Part shown: piece after piece, positions 18,391-26,240 of the stretch
Position numbering within the stretch: the first letter of the stretch is position 1
Layout: each line of letters opens with the position of its first letter
NCBI GenBank assembly: GCA_016840085.1
Contig: JAEOTA010000074.1
Span: forward strand, 1-48,089
DNA: 48,089 nucleotides
Source of the DNA: Promethearchaeota archaeon
Lineage (GTDB): Archaea > Asgardarchaeota > Lokiarchaeia > Sigyniarchaeales > SOKP01
Direction of reading: 5' to 3'
Notes under the pieces: generated by a model
Databases searched by the model: none
The model's input: only the letters and a program-made list of their open reading frames with translations
Told to the model about the DNA's origin: nothing
Made by a program: the position numbers and the translations under genes

Positions 18391-18391
18391 T

Positions 18392-18889
18392 TTGGGAGAA
18401 AAAGAGAAATTTAGTCCAGCTTTATTGAAAATTGAGGAGGAAATCATTCAATTTTTATCAAACTCTCCACTTTTTTTCACTAAAGATCAATTTATCAACC
18501 AAATTAGGTCATACTTCATAACTCGAAAAAAGTTAACTCAAAAAAAGCTACAAAAAATTACTAAATTATCACCCGGTAAAATCTCCCAAGTCTTAAAAAC
18601 TTTAATAAAGTGGAGATTAATTGAGAAAACGGATGTTTCAAGCATGGGAGAATATACCTACAGTATGGAGTCGATAGATAAGGCTCTCATTAATTATTTT
18701 AATATTCTTACAGAAGAAATGGAGAAATTTGTAAGACCTTTGGAAGAATTAAAAAATAAATTAGATAATAGTGGCGATAAGATCAAAAATCTTAGAGGTT
18801 ATGATAAGATTAATTACTTATTGCCATTATTCTTGGATGCTATTAAGGTTAATATTGAAATTATGGAAGAATTTAAAATAAAACCTTGA
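18392..18889 (+). CDS. GbsR/MarR-like winged-helix regulator, C-half type
   Basis: A 165-aa protein with 'YFITRKKLTQKKLQKITKLSPGKISQVLKTLIKW', which matches the C-terminal half of the regulator at 24101 ('YFITRKYLTQETIKRITGLSSGKISEEV'). The start is TTG at 18392, 13 bases after an aggag motif inside the end of the preceding gene and one base after its stop, so it is translationally coupled. The split falls exactly in the linker between the two HTH halves, so both products are complete domains and probably form a heterodimer. Confidence 0.85.
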   Translation: MGEKEKFSPALLKIEEEIIQFLSNSPLFFTKDQFINQIRSYFITRKKLTQKKLQKITKLSPGKISQVLKTLIKWRLIEKTDVSSMGEYTYSMESIDKALINYFNILTEEMEKFVRPLEELKNKLDNSGDKIKNLRGYDKINYLLPLFLDAIKVNIEIMEEFKIKP

Positions 18890-19021
18890 AAATTAAGACA
18901 AACAAAAAATTCGCTAATAACTGAAAAAGAATTGAGGGAATTACAATAAAATATAGCTTGGAATAAGAGAATATCTATATGTTTTAAAAAAAAGAAATAA
19001 AAAAATTTGATTAATAAATAA

Positions 19022-20455
19022 TTATTTACATTTTATGGCTTCCATTAAGATTTGATGAGCTCTATCTCTGATTTTCAGAATTTTTTCCGAAGAGATTGAT
19101 TCTTCCATGTGATTCAAAGTTATGCTCAGAGTTCCTCCATGAGTGACCACACCTAAGACTAATTCGGTGTAGGGTGAACAAGAAGGCATTAAAATCAGAT
19201 TTTTCAAGATTAAATCCCCAAATTTTTCTGGAAAGTCCATCTTACCAAGATTAGTCATTATTTGGGCCATTGCGAATCCTTTCAAAAGTCGTTTCTTGAC
19301 CATTTTATTTACTATATTTTTTTTATCCGAAATAAATGCTTGAATTTTTTCATAACTTTTTGAAGTTGGCAATATTAAGTGACCGAAAGCAGCGAAGAGT
19401 TGAGCTTCATAAAAAGTTGAGCTTAGGGCAAAAGCATTTAGTGTCCCTACTAATGCTTGTTTTCTTGCTTTAGCAGGTTCTACTTTATTGTGAATCTTTT
19501 TTGCCGCCCCCCAGAAGGTGTCTTTATCAGAATATTTAAATTTTAGCTGCATTCCTCCCGCAAATAAACCAAATTGTTCCGAGATAGGTTTCTTGAGAAG
19601 ATCCCTTATATTTACAGCAAATGCAAAATTCTGTAAATATTTTGGAGATTCAGGATTTAACTGGTTTTGAGCCATTGCAAAGGCAATAATCAAAGCCGTG
19701 TTCACGGTCACTGCATTTTTACGGCAAGCCATAATCAGCGCCTGTGTATCTTCTTTGGAAAGCTCGTATAAGTGTGCTTTATAAGTGTAATTCTTCCAGT
19801 ATACCTCGTGTAGCGCGTAAAAATCATCATAGTTAATAAGCACTTCACTTTTTTCCCATTTCTTATTAATTGTTTTACCTAAGATTCGCATTACTAAACT
19901 AGGTTTAATATCAGAGGGTATATTATCTTCGTTAACTAATGGAGCGGGGGTTAGCAATTCAACTTCTTTGATCGGATCTCCTAAATATGTTATTATATCT
20001 CTTGCTAAATATGCTAAGGACATGCCATCACAGATGGTGTGCTGACAAAAGATTATTAAATCTGAAATTTCAGCCGAATGTAGTAAGATGAACCTGATTA
20101 AGGGACCATGCTCCATATCAAATGGGATTTTATGTTGTTTTATGATTTCATCCCTCCATTGGTCATCAAAGGTACGTTTGATTACTTTTAATGGAATTTC
20201 TAAGTTACCATCTACTAAAAAATAGAGTTCTTTTCCCTGAGGTTGTAAGTGTGCATTAAGTATAGGATGCCGTTGTTGCACTTTTTTAATTACTTTTTTC
20301 AATTCATCAATAGAAACGTTCCCAAGGATGGTTGCTATCATAGATATGTTTGAATTTGGTACTTTTGAGTGTGTCCTTTCTCTTTGATTTAATTTTCTTT
20401 TAAAATTATAAGTTAAGGCTCCTTTATGATTATTTAATTCTATTTGTTCTAACAT
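19022..20455 (-). CDS. Condensation-fold acyltransferase (NRPS C-domain / PapA-like)
   Basis: A stand-alone 477-aa member of the chloramphenicol-acetyltransferase/condensation superfamily. The catalytic HxxxDG is 'HTICDG' at residues 139-144, and 'HPILNAHL' near residue 63 is the usual N-terminal motif. The C-terminus has 'TLSITLNHMEESISSEKI'. Such enzymes join an acyl group to an amine or alcohol (lipid, peptide or polyketide). No adenylation or carrier domain is nearby, so it probably uses an acyl-CoA. It lies between two ABC exporters and diverges from a regulator across a gap with two dyads, so its product is a good candidate for the export substrate. Confidence 0.8.
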   Translation of the reverse strand: MLEQIELNNHKGALTYNFKRKLNQRERTHSKVPNSNISMIATILGNVSIDELKKVIKKVQQRHPILNAHLQPQGKELYFLVDGNLEIPLKVIKRTFDDQWRDEIIKQHKIPFDMEHGPLIRFILLHSAEISDLIIFCQHTICDGMSLAYLARDIITYLGDPIKEVELLTPAPLVNEDNIPSDIKPSLVMRILGKTINKKWEKSEVLINYDDFYALHEVYWKNYTYKAHLYELSKEDTQALIMACRKNAVTVNTALIIAFAMAQNQLNPESPKYLQNFAFAVNIRDLLKKPISEQFGLFAGGMQLKFKYSDKDTFWGAAKKIHNKVEPAKARKQALVGTLNAFALSSTFYEAQLFAAFGHLILPTSKSYEKIQAFISDKKNIVNKMVKKRLLKGFAMAQIMTNLGKMDFPEKFGDLILKNLILMPSCSPYTELVLGVVTHGGTLSITLNHMEESISSEKILKIRDRAHQILMEAIKCK

Positions 20456-20474
20456 TTTTTGATCACCTATTAAA

Positions 20475-20508
20475 TTTCACTTAATATGAATTTTCATAGA
20501 AAGTGAAA
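20475..20508. promoter_or_regulatory. 34-bp operator-like dyad just upstream of the acyltransferase
   Basis: Two co-centred inverted repeats: tttcactt (20475-20482) with aagtgaaa (20501-20508), and inside it tatgaa (20485-20490) with ttcata (20493-20498), all symmetric about 20491.5; 14 of 17 positions per half match. It sits 20-53 bases before the acyltransferase start, where a bound repressor would block transcription. Confidence 0.5.
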
Positions 20509-20535
20509 ATCCCAATAATTGATAGAGTAATAGCC

Positions 20536-20581
20536 TATTTAAATGTTTTCATTTTTCATGAAATTTCATAACATTTAAATA
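20536..20581. promoter_or_regulatory. 46-bp operator dyad in the acyltransferase/regulator gap (shared box 2)
   Basis: Outer arms tatttaaatgtt (20536-20547) and aacatttaaata (20570-20581) are perfect 12-bp complements. The inner tttcatgaaa (20554-20563) is a perfect 10-bp palindrome with the same centre (20558.5). The left part repeats the tatttaaatgttttcat box found at 23978. The right arm, attttaaat-like, ends 27 bases before the regulator ATG, matching a TATA position for a leaderless transcript. Best-supported operator in the window. Confidence 0.65.
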
Positions 20582-20608
20582 TTTGAAAGATCTTATTATA
20601 TTTAAGTA

Positions 20609-21727
20609 ATGTCTAAAAAATGCGAGGATTTTATATATCCCGAAGAAATAAGGAAATATGAAAAAGAGTTACTTGATTTTATAGTAGAATCTGGTAAAAA
20701 TAAAAGAAGATCTGATATAGAATCCCATATTTTAGGATATTTTTTGGTACATCAAAGTCTTACCCAAAAAGAGATTCAGATATTATCGACAAAATTTCGA
20801 TCAAGGCGTATATCAAGTGGTTCAATTTCTAATTTTTTAAATCAATATACTTCATATGAACCAAGAATAATTCTGAAAGAGAAGGTTCCTAATAATAAAA
20901 ACAAGTTTAGATATTATATCATTTCAGAAAATATTAAAGAAATGTTTGCTGTAGGCAAAGAAGCTGGAGTCAATGTTTTGTATGAAAGTATTAGAAATAT
21001 AAAGGATATATTAAAAATTTTAGAAAAATTAAACCCTAATGAAAAAGATATTAAACTTTATAACATAATCTTGGAAAGAACAAAAGAATTACTAGTTTAT
21101 CTTGAATATCACTTGTCCTTATTTGATAATTTTATGGAAAGTGTGATTGGACAAGAGTATTCCTTAAAAAAAGGTACTAGAATCCAAAGAACAGATTCCA
21201 AATTTATAGCAAAGAATCGAAATTTAAAATCAATTGAACAAAAGCTAATCAATTTAGTTTTAAAAAGTGAGCTTTTTATTATTGAAGAGATAAAATATCA
21301 TCCCGTTATAGCATATTTAATTACTCGTAAAAGTTTAACTCAATTAGAATTAAAAAAGTTAACAGGTTTATCAGCTGGTCTAATATCTGAAGGATTAAAT
21401 TATTTGAAGGAGCAAGGTTACGTCGATATTCAAAAAGTCCAAGGGGAACGTCAGCGAAGATATACCCTGGTGTCAGTTGGTTATTTTAATTTCTTAAAAT
21501 TTTATAAACGCTTCAAAAATATAGCTCATAATAAATTTAAATTAGAGCGTATTTTAGATGAATTAAATAAAAAAGAGGACGAATTAGGAGAAATAAATGG
21601 CTATAATGTAATTAAAAACCGGGTAGAAGAATTCTTAGACCAATTTAATGTAATAGATTTTGGAATTAAGATCTTTCAGAAAGCTTTAGAAGATTTCAAA
21701 AAAGTTAATAATAAAAACAAATGGTGA
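20609..21727 (+). CDS. Double-HTH GbsR/MarR-like regulator (372 aa)
   Basis: Two winged-helix halves in one chain. The N-half, 'HILGYFLVHQSLTQKEIQIL...RISSGSISNFLNQ', is divergent in the recognition helix. The C-half, 'VIAYLITRKSLTQLELKKLTGLSAGLISEGLNYL', is close to those of the other cluster regulators. Each half is followed by a long dimerisation helix. Divergent from the acyltransferase gene and separated from it by a 153-base gap carrying two dyads, so it probably controls itself and the acyltransferase. Being internally duplicated, it could bind long dyads as a pseudo-tetramer. Confidence 0.82.
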   Translation: MSKKCEDFIYPEEIRKYEKELLDFIVESGKNKRRSDIESHILGYFLVHQSLTQKEIQILSTKFRSRRISSGSISNFLNQYTSYEPRIILKEKVPNNKNKFRYYIISENIKEMFAVGKEAGVNVLYESIRNIKDILKILEKLNPNEKDIKLYNIILERTKELLVYLEYHLSLFDNFMESVIGQEYSLKKGTRIQRTDSKFIAKNRNLKSIEQKLINLVLKSELFIIEEIKYHPVIAYLITRKSLTQLELKKLTGLSAGLISEGLNYLKEQGYVDIQKVQGERQRRYTLVSVGYFNFLKFYKRFKNIAHNKFKLERILDELNKKEDELGEINGYNVIKNRVEEFLDQFNVIDFGIKIFQKALEDFKKVNNKNKW

Positions 21728-21768
21728 AAATTTATTAGAACTAGATTATTTTATAGCAAAATTTATTG

Positions 21769-21963
21769 TTAAGATTTGCTCCTTCTGTGTCCATAAAAGA
21801 TAGCATATTTGATAATTCCTGTTTGAGGATTAAAAGTCCACTCGGTGTCACAATTATTACAAATTAATTTGATCCCCGATTTAGAAGTAAGCTTTTGTTT
21901 ACATATAGGACATAATTTTTTTTTAAAATTCTCTTTATTATTAAACTGGTTTCCAGAATTAAT
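21769..21963 (-). CDS. Small zinc-ribbon protein without canonical start (64 aa)
   Basis: The 21728-22038 gap holds a minus-strand frame with a classic zinc ribbon: 'LCPICKQKLTSKSGIKLICN' then 'NCDTEWTFNPQTG' (CxxC...CxxC). From the in-frame stop at 21985-21987 to the first Cys there is no ATG, GTG or TTG. The only near-cognate codon is ATT at 21963, with a weak gggctga upstream. It could be an AUU-started micro-protein or a 5'-truncated gene. It lies downstream of and antisense to the regulator gene, before the permease. Confidence 0.5.
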   Translation of the reverse strand: MNSGNQFNNKENFKKKLCPICKQKLTSKSGIKLICNNCDTEWTFNPQTGIIKYAIFYGHRRSKS

Positions 21964-22038
21964 GAACTTTTCAGCCCTCTTTGATTAGTCCCTTGTTTAT
22001 TTATTTATATTTTTAAGAAAAATTAGAAAAAAAAGAAT

Positions 22039-22860
22039 TTAAATGGGAATATCTTTCTTATTAAATATTAGAAGACTAGCTACAATGAGCACAGCATTAA
22101 CACACCCTAATACTATAAAGTCACGTATAAAAAGACTAAAATCTGAGTGAACAATATAATCAGAAGGATTGAAATAGTAGAACACAGAAATATATTTTAT
22201 GTCTTGCACTGCTTCATCCATATATGGATAAAATTCACCAAGAAAGAACATTAGGAATAAAACCATCACTCCAAATGCCATTGCTTTTTTACCATTAAGG
22301 AAAATCGTTGAAAAAAACTTAGCAAACATCGCCAACGCCCCAAGATAGAGTACAACTATTATATAGGTCAACCAGAGACGACCAAAATAAAAACCCTCAT
22401 CTTGGAATACTGAAGAGGATGCCATACCAGCCATAGTAATAACAAAAAAAATAGCTAATGCAGTTATAATGAATAAATAGAGGAAAGCTATTTTACTTCC
22501 TAGAAAATTAAATCGAGTTATTGGTTTGGAAAGAGAAAGATCTATCGTTTTTTCTTCTATTTCTTGTGTTAATAACGTACTTGCCATATAAACAATATAT
22601 ATTCCAGCATAGAGCCACATAAAAGATAGAAGTTCTAAAGTCCAAAAACCATAAGGATTCGTAAATGATTCTACATCTCCAAAAAATTCGAGCATTCCTT
22701 CTGGCCACATACTGATAATTTCTTCTATTGCTGATAGATCCATACCTTCTATCATATATATAACAAAATAACTTAGTAAACCAATTACTCCCCCTAAAAT
22801 TAGAAGAATTATTTTTTTTTCTACAAGGGATTCTTTCACACAGATAATGAATCGTTTCAT
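22039..22860 (-). CDS. ABC-2 type transporter permease (exporter 2)
   Basis: A 273-aa polytopic membrane protein, paralogous to the permease at 15973: the same 'EEKTIDLSLSKPITRFNFLGSKIAFLY' cytosolic segment, six hydrophobic helices, and the same 'LLIFNKKDIPI' C-terminus. The start abuts the stop of its ATPase gene with no spacer, so the two are co-translated. Together the two cassettes form a duplicated exporter system within 8 kb. Confidence 0.85.
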   Translation of the reverse strand: MKRFIICVKESLVEKKIILLILGGVIGLLSYFVIYMIEGMDLSAIEEIISMWPEGMLEFFGDVESFTNPYGFWTLELLSFMWLYAGIYIVYMASTLLTQEIEEKTIDLSLSKPITRFNFLGSKIAFLYLFIITALAIFFVITMAGMASSSVFQDEGFYFGRLWLTYIIVVLYLGALAMFAKFFSTIFLNGKKAMAFGVMVLFLMFFLGEFYPYMDEAVQDIKYISVFYYFNPSDYIVHSDFSLFIRDFIVLGCVNAVLIVASLLIFNKKDIPI

Positions 22861-23826
22861 TTAGGATTTCACCTCCACTTTCCTTTTAGTGTTATTCATT
22901 GATTTCGTTTGAGTTGAAGATGTCTCATAATATTTTAAAAAGATATCCTCAAGTGCAGGACTTGCAACATCAATATCTATTACGTCAGACTGAGAGAGAA
23001 GATTTAAAATCTTGGGTAATTCTTCACGAGAAATCATAAATGAAACATGTGTCTCATTTAACATAATAGAATCAACCACTTCAGTAGGCATCTTCTTTGA
23101 GAATTCTTGGAGGGCTGCTTTAGTTTTGAATTCAACCTTAATTTCTTTCATAGCCATATTTTTTAACTGTTGAATTGTTGCAACTTCTACGACGGAACCT
23201 TCCTTGATTATACCTACTCGATGGGCAACCTTTTCGACTTCTCCTAATAAATGTGAGCTTAATAGAACTGTAGCTCCAGTTTCTTCCTGTTGCTTTCTAA
23301 GTATATAATAAAATTCAGCAGTTATCAAAGGATCAAGCCCTGACGTTGGTTCATCTAGTATTAGTAATTCAACTTTAGGCGCTAAAGCAAGTATTATCCC
23401 TACTTTCTGTTTATTACCTTTACTTAGCTCTTTTACTTTACGATCTAGATCAAGATCAAATATTTCTGCTAATTCCTCAATTCGTCTCAGAGGGATATGA
23501 TTTTCATAAAGCCCTAAAAGATATTGAAGATTTCGTCTTGCTGTTTTATTTTGGTATAATCCTAATTCGCCAGGGAGATAGGCTGTACGCTGACGAATTT
23601 TAGTAGAGTGGTGGTGGATATCAAGATTAAATATTTTTGCTATGCCAGAAGTTTTATAGATCAAATCAAGAAGTAGTCTACAAGTTGTTGTTTTTCCTGC
23701 CCCATTAGGTCCAAGTAATCCAAAAATCTCTCCTTGATAGATCTCAAGATTAAGATCTTCGATACCTCGCGATTTACCATAGTATTTAGTGAGATTTTGG
23801 GTTTGAATTATAATTTCTTTAGACAA
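22861..23826 (-). CDS. ABC transporter ATPase (exporter 2)
   Basis: Walker A 'GPNGAGKTTT', Q-loop 'QRTAYLPGELGLY', signature 'LSKGNKQKV', Walker B 'LLILDEPTSGLDP' and switch His 'LLSSHLLGE' are all intact. The C-terminal extension ends in a Lys/Ser-rich tail ('KSMNNTKRKVEVKS') that is not in the paralog at 16785. Divergent from the regulator at 24101 across a 274-base gap carrying shared box 3. Confidence 0.92.
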   Translation of the reverse strand: MSKEIIIQTQNLTKYYGKSRGIEDLNLEIYQGEIFGLLGPNGAGKTTTCRLLLDLIYKTSGIAKIFNLDIHHHSTKIRQRTAYLPGELGLYQNKTARRNLQYLLGLYENHIPLRRIEELAEIFDLDLDRKVKELSKGNKQKVGIILALAPKVELLILDEPTSGLDPLITAEFYYILRKQQEETGATVLLSSHLLGEVEKVAHRVGIIKEGSVVEVATIQQLKNMAMKEIKVEFKTKAALQEFSKKMPTEVVDSIMLNETHVSFMISREELPKILNLLSQSDVIDIDVASPALEDIFLKYYETSSTQTKSMNNTKRKVEVKS

Positions 23827-23977
23827 TTTAATAACACCTAAAAATTTTAATTTTTTATTTAAAAGTTTTAAATTTTTTTACTTTAATTTTACTAAATTAG
23901 TCACACCTAATAAATTATCTTCTATATTTATATTTTTGTTCACAAATTTTGAACTATAAAAATATTAGAGTATAAAG

Positions 23978-24005
23978 TATTTAAATGTTTTCATAAAATT
24001 TGAAA
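23978..24005. promoter_or_regulatory. Shared operator box 3 (exporter 2 / regulator)
   Basis: The box tatttaaatgttttcat (23978-23994) followed by aaaatttgaaa (23995-24005) is almost identical to box 1 at 17807-17835 and shares its first 17 bases with the 46-bp dyad at 20536. The inner tttcataa-a-atttgaaa is an imperfect dyad. It sits mid-way in the 274-base divergent gap. A common regulator for all three promoters is inferred. Confidence 0.55.
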
Positions 24006-24100
24006 CTTAAAAAGATTTATATATTAGAATGTGCTTATAATTATCAAAGAGAGTTTAAAATGAAATAAATACGACAAGATACATATTAATAATATCAACT

Positions 24101-25162
24101 ATGACAGTAGAAGAGGAACAAAGTCATCTTTTTGATGGTAAATTACGTAAATATGAAGATAGGCTTGTAGAAATTCTTTTAGATATCGCGAAAAGCAAAA
24201 GGACCACTCCCAAAATGTCGACAATCGCCTCTTATTTACTTATTCACGGGAATTTAACCCAGAAAGAATTGAAAAAATTGACAGGACTTTCAATGGGTAC
24301 AATATCGACATATTTATCAGTTATGATTGGTACAGGAAACTTTCGGAAACAACGCATTCCTGGAACTCATACATTTATTTATTCTTTTTCAGGCGAACTT
24401 GAAGTTCTTACTACTAGAGCGATAGAGATCGCATTAAGTAGCCTTGGTTCCTTAGAAAGTTTTTTAAAAAATAAAAGGGAAGTATTAAAAAAGTTAATTG
24501 AACAATCTAAGGAAGGAGCTGAACACCTTTCACAAAGAATTGAAGATTTACTTGAAAGCTTTGAAATATATAAAAAAATATTTCCACCTAATGGGACTTC
24601 AGCTGAAGGAATTCAAAAACAATCCTCAATAAAACCTTTTAAACTATTAAAAAGTGAGCAAAAAGAGGTGAAGGAGATACAATTTGATCCTGAAGTTTAT
24701 TTAGTTGAGGATGATATTATAAATCAAATTTTAGCTTCACCTATGTTTTCTACCCGTGATCCAATGTTCATTAAAATATTAGGATATTTCATTACAAGGA
24801 AATATCTCACTCAAGAGACAATAAAAAGGATTACAGGTTTATCATCTGGTAAAATTTCTGAGGAAGTAAATCGATTTTTAGAAGATGATCTTATACATAA
24901 AGCAGAGGTTTCATCTAAGGGTAAAATAACATATTATGCTGATTCGTTAATATTACTCAAATTTTCAAGACATATTATCAATAAAATGGCAAAATGGGAG
25001 AAAGAGTTAGAAAATATGAAATTAGATTTAGAAAATAATATGTCTGAATTAGAAATTTTAGATGGTTATGCTCAGATTTATAAAATCTGTGACTATACCT
25101 TGGATGTTACATTAAAATATCTTGAATATATTAAAAGGATGGATAATTTGGTTGAGTTATGA
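24101..25162 (+). CDS. Double-HTH GbsR/MarR-like regulator (353 aa)
   Basis: Fused version of the split pair at 17881/18392. The N-half HTH is 'LLIHGNLTQKELKKLTGLSM' with 'GTISTYLSVMIGTGNFRKQ'. The C-half is 'FITRKYLTQETIKRITGLSS' with 'GKISEEVNRFL'. Both are followed by long helices ('KWEKELENMKLDLENNMSEL'). The linker (about residues 165-205) is Lys/Ser-rich. Divergent from exporter 2, which it probably controls with itself. No ligand-binding domain beyond the helical tails. Confidence 0.85.
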   Translation: MTVEEEQSHLFDGKLRKYEDRLVEILLDIAKSKRTTPKMSTIASYLLIHGNLTQKELKKLTGLSMGTISTYLSVMIGTGNFRKQRIPGTHTFIYSFSGELEVLTTRAIEIALSSLGSLESFLKNKREVLKKLIEQSKEGAEHLSQRIEDLLESFEIYKKIFPPNGTSAEGIQKQSSIKPFKLLKSEQKEVKEIQFDPEVYLVEDDIINQILASPMFSTRDPMFIKILGYFITRKYLTQETIKRITGLSSGKISEEVNRFLEDDLIHKAEVSSKGKITYYADSLILLKFSRHIINKMAKWEKELENMKLDLENNMSELEILDGYAQIYKICDYTLDVTLKYLEYIKRMDNLVEL

Positions 25163-25193
25163 AATAAACTTTGCTAATTCTTCTCTTAAATTT

Positions 25194-26108
25194 TTACATA
25201 CGAGTTAAGTTTTTTCTTGGCAAATTTTTAATTCTTGGATGATTAATATAGTAATCCAGAGTTTTCAGAAACATTTCTCGATCCTCTTTAATGTTAGGAG
25301 TTTCTATATCACAATAATTACTAATATGGTCGTTAAACACTTGGGAAGTTATATTTTCACCCAAATTTGCTATTATATCTCTTTCTTCTATTAGGTTTTC
25401 AACAGGAGATAATAGTTCAAAATCTCCATTTTTCCAATCAGTCCAAAGGTCAGAATGTGGTCCGATATTCAATGTTCGAAACCTAAATATCGTGGGATTA
25501 ATTTCAGTTAGTACTCTTGCTGTTTCTGTTACATGGTCTTTGGAATATTTTTTTCCTCCTAACCCTAAAATTATATATAAACTTAGTTTAATTCCAGCAT
25601 TTAATAGTTTCTTTCCCGCTTTTATCATTGATTCTGCATTTGTCCCCTTTCTCATAATCCTTAATACCTTACTACTCCCACTTTCTAATCCCATATAGAC
25701 AATATCTAGTCCTGCATCCGCTAATTTCTTAAGTTCCTCCTCAGTTTTTCTTAATATGTCTAAAGCTTTGGAATAGCAACTTACTCTTGGAACATTGTGA
25801 ATTTTTAATCGAACGTATTTTATAATTTCTGCAAGATAATCAGTAGGAGCAGAGGTTGGATTTCCTCCTGCTAAAAATACAGGAAAACCATGTCGATTAA
25901 TATTGGCATAGTAGTCAATATCATTTTTGACATCTTCAATCGGTCGAATTCCATAATCTTGAATGACACCATATGCACCTTTATAGGTATTACAGAATTT
26001 ACACTTATTCCAAGAACACCCTCCAGTAACAGCAATCAAGGTTGATAAGGAACTTCCCTCAACAGGGGGTCTTATAATTATTTCTTCGATTGGTACCTTT
26101 GTAAACAT
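25194..26108 (-). CDS. Radical SAM protein (C-x4-C-x2-C cluster motif)
   Basis: The N-terminal 'GGCSWNKCKFCNTYKGAYG' has the [4Fe-4S] cysteines spaced C-x4-C-x2-C, one residue longer than the classical CX3CX2C, as in a known subset of radical SAM proteins. It is followed by 'FLAGGNPTSAP' (GGE-like SAM contact), 'GLDIVYMGLESGSSKVLRIM' and 'LSLYIILGLGG', all typical of the TIM-barrel core. No B12 or SPASM domain. The ATG at 26108 is preferred over a TTG nine bases upstream. Substrate unknown; it stands alone between a regulator and the ggt-like gene. Confidence 0.85.
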   Translation of the reverse strand: MFTKVPIEEIIIRPPVEGSSLSTLIAVTGGCSWNKCKFCNTYKGAYGVIQDYGIRPIEDVKNDIDYYANINRHGFPVFLAGGNPTSAPTDYLAEIIKYVRLKIHNVPRVSCYSKALDILRKTEEELKKLADAGLDIVYMGLESGSSKVLRIMRKGTNAESMIKAGKKLLNAGIKLSLYIILGLGGKKYSKDHVTETARVLTEINPTIFRFRTLNIGPHSDLWTDWKNGDFELLSPVENLIEERDIIANLGENITSQVFNDHISNYCDIETPNIKEDREMFLKTLDYYINHPRIKNLPRKNLTRM

Positions 26109-26240
26109 AAGATTCAATATACAATTTTCTTAATAGTACTATTTTAATATCTTTACTACAATTAATTAAAACAAAATAGATTTTTAGATATTATTATTAT
26201 AATTTGCAATAATTTGATTCTAAAATAAAAGGGATACACA

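Noticed and set aside
19022..20455. Non-ribosomal peptide synthetase gene cluster
   Set aside because: Only a stand-alone condensation-fold enzyme is present; no adenylation, thiolation or thioesterase domains occur nearby.
25194..26108. The unusual C-x4-C-x2-C spacing as a sign of an inactive radical SAM protein
   Set aside because: This spacing is known in a subset of active radical SAM families, and the rest of the core looks intact.
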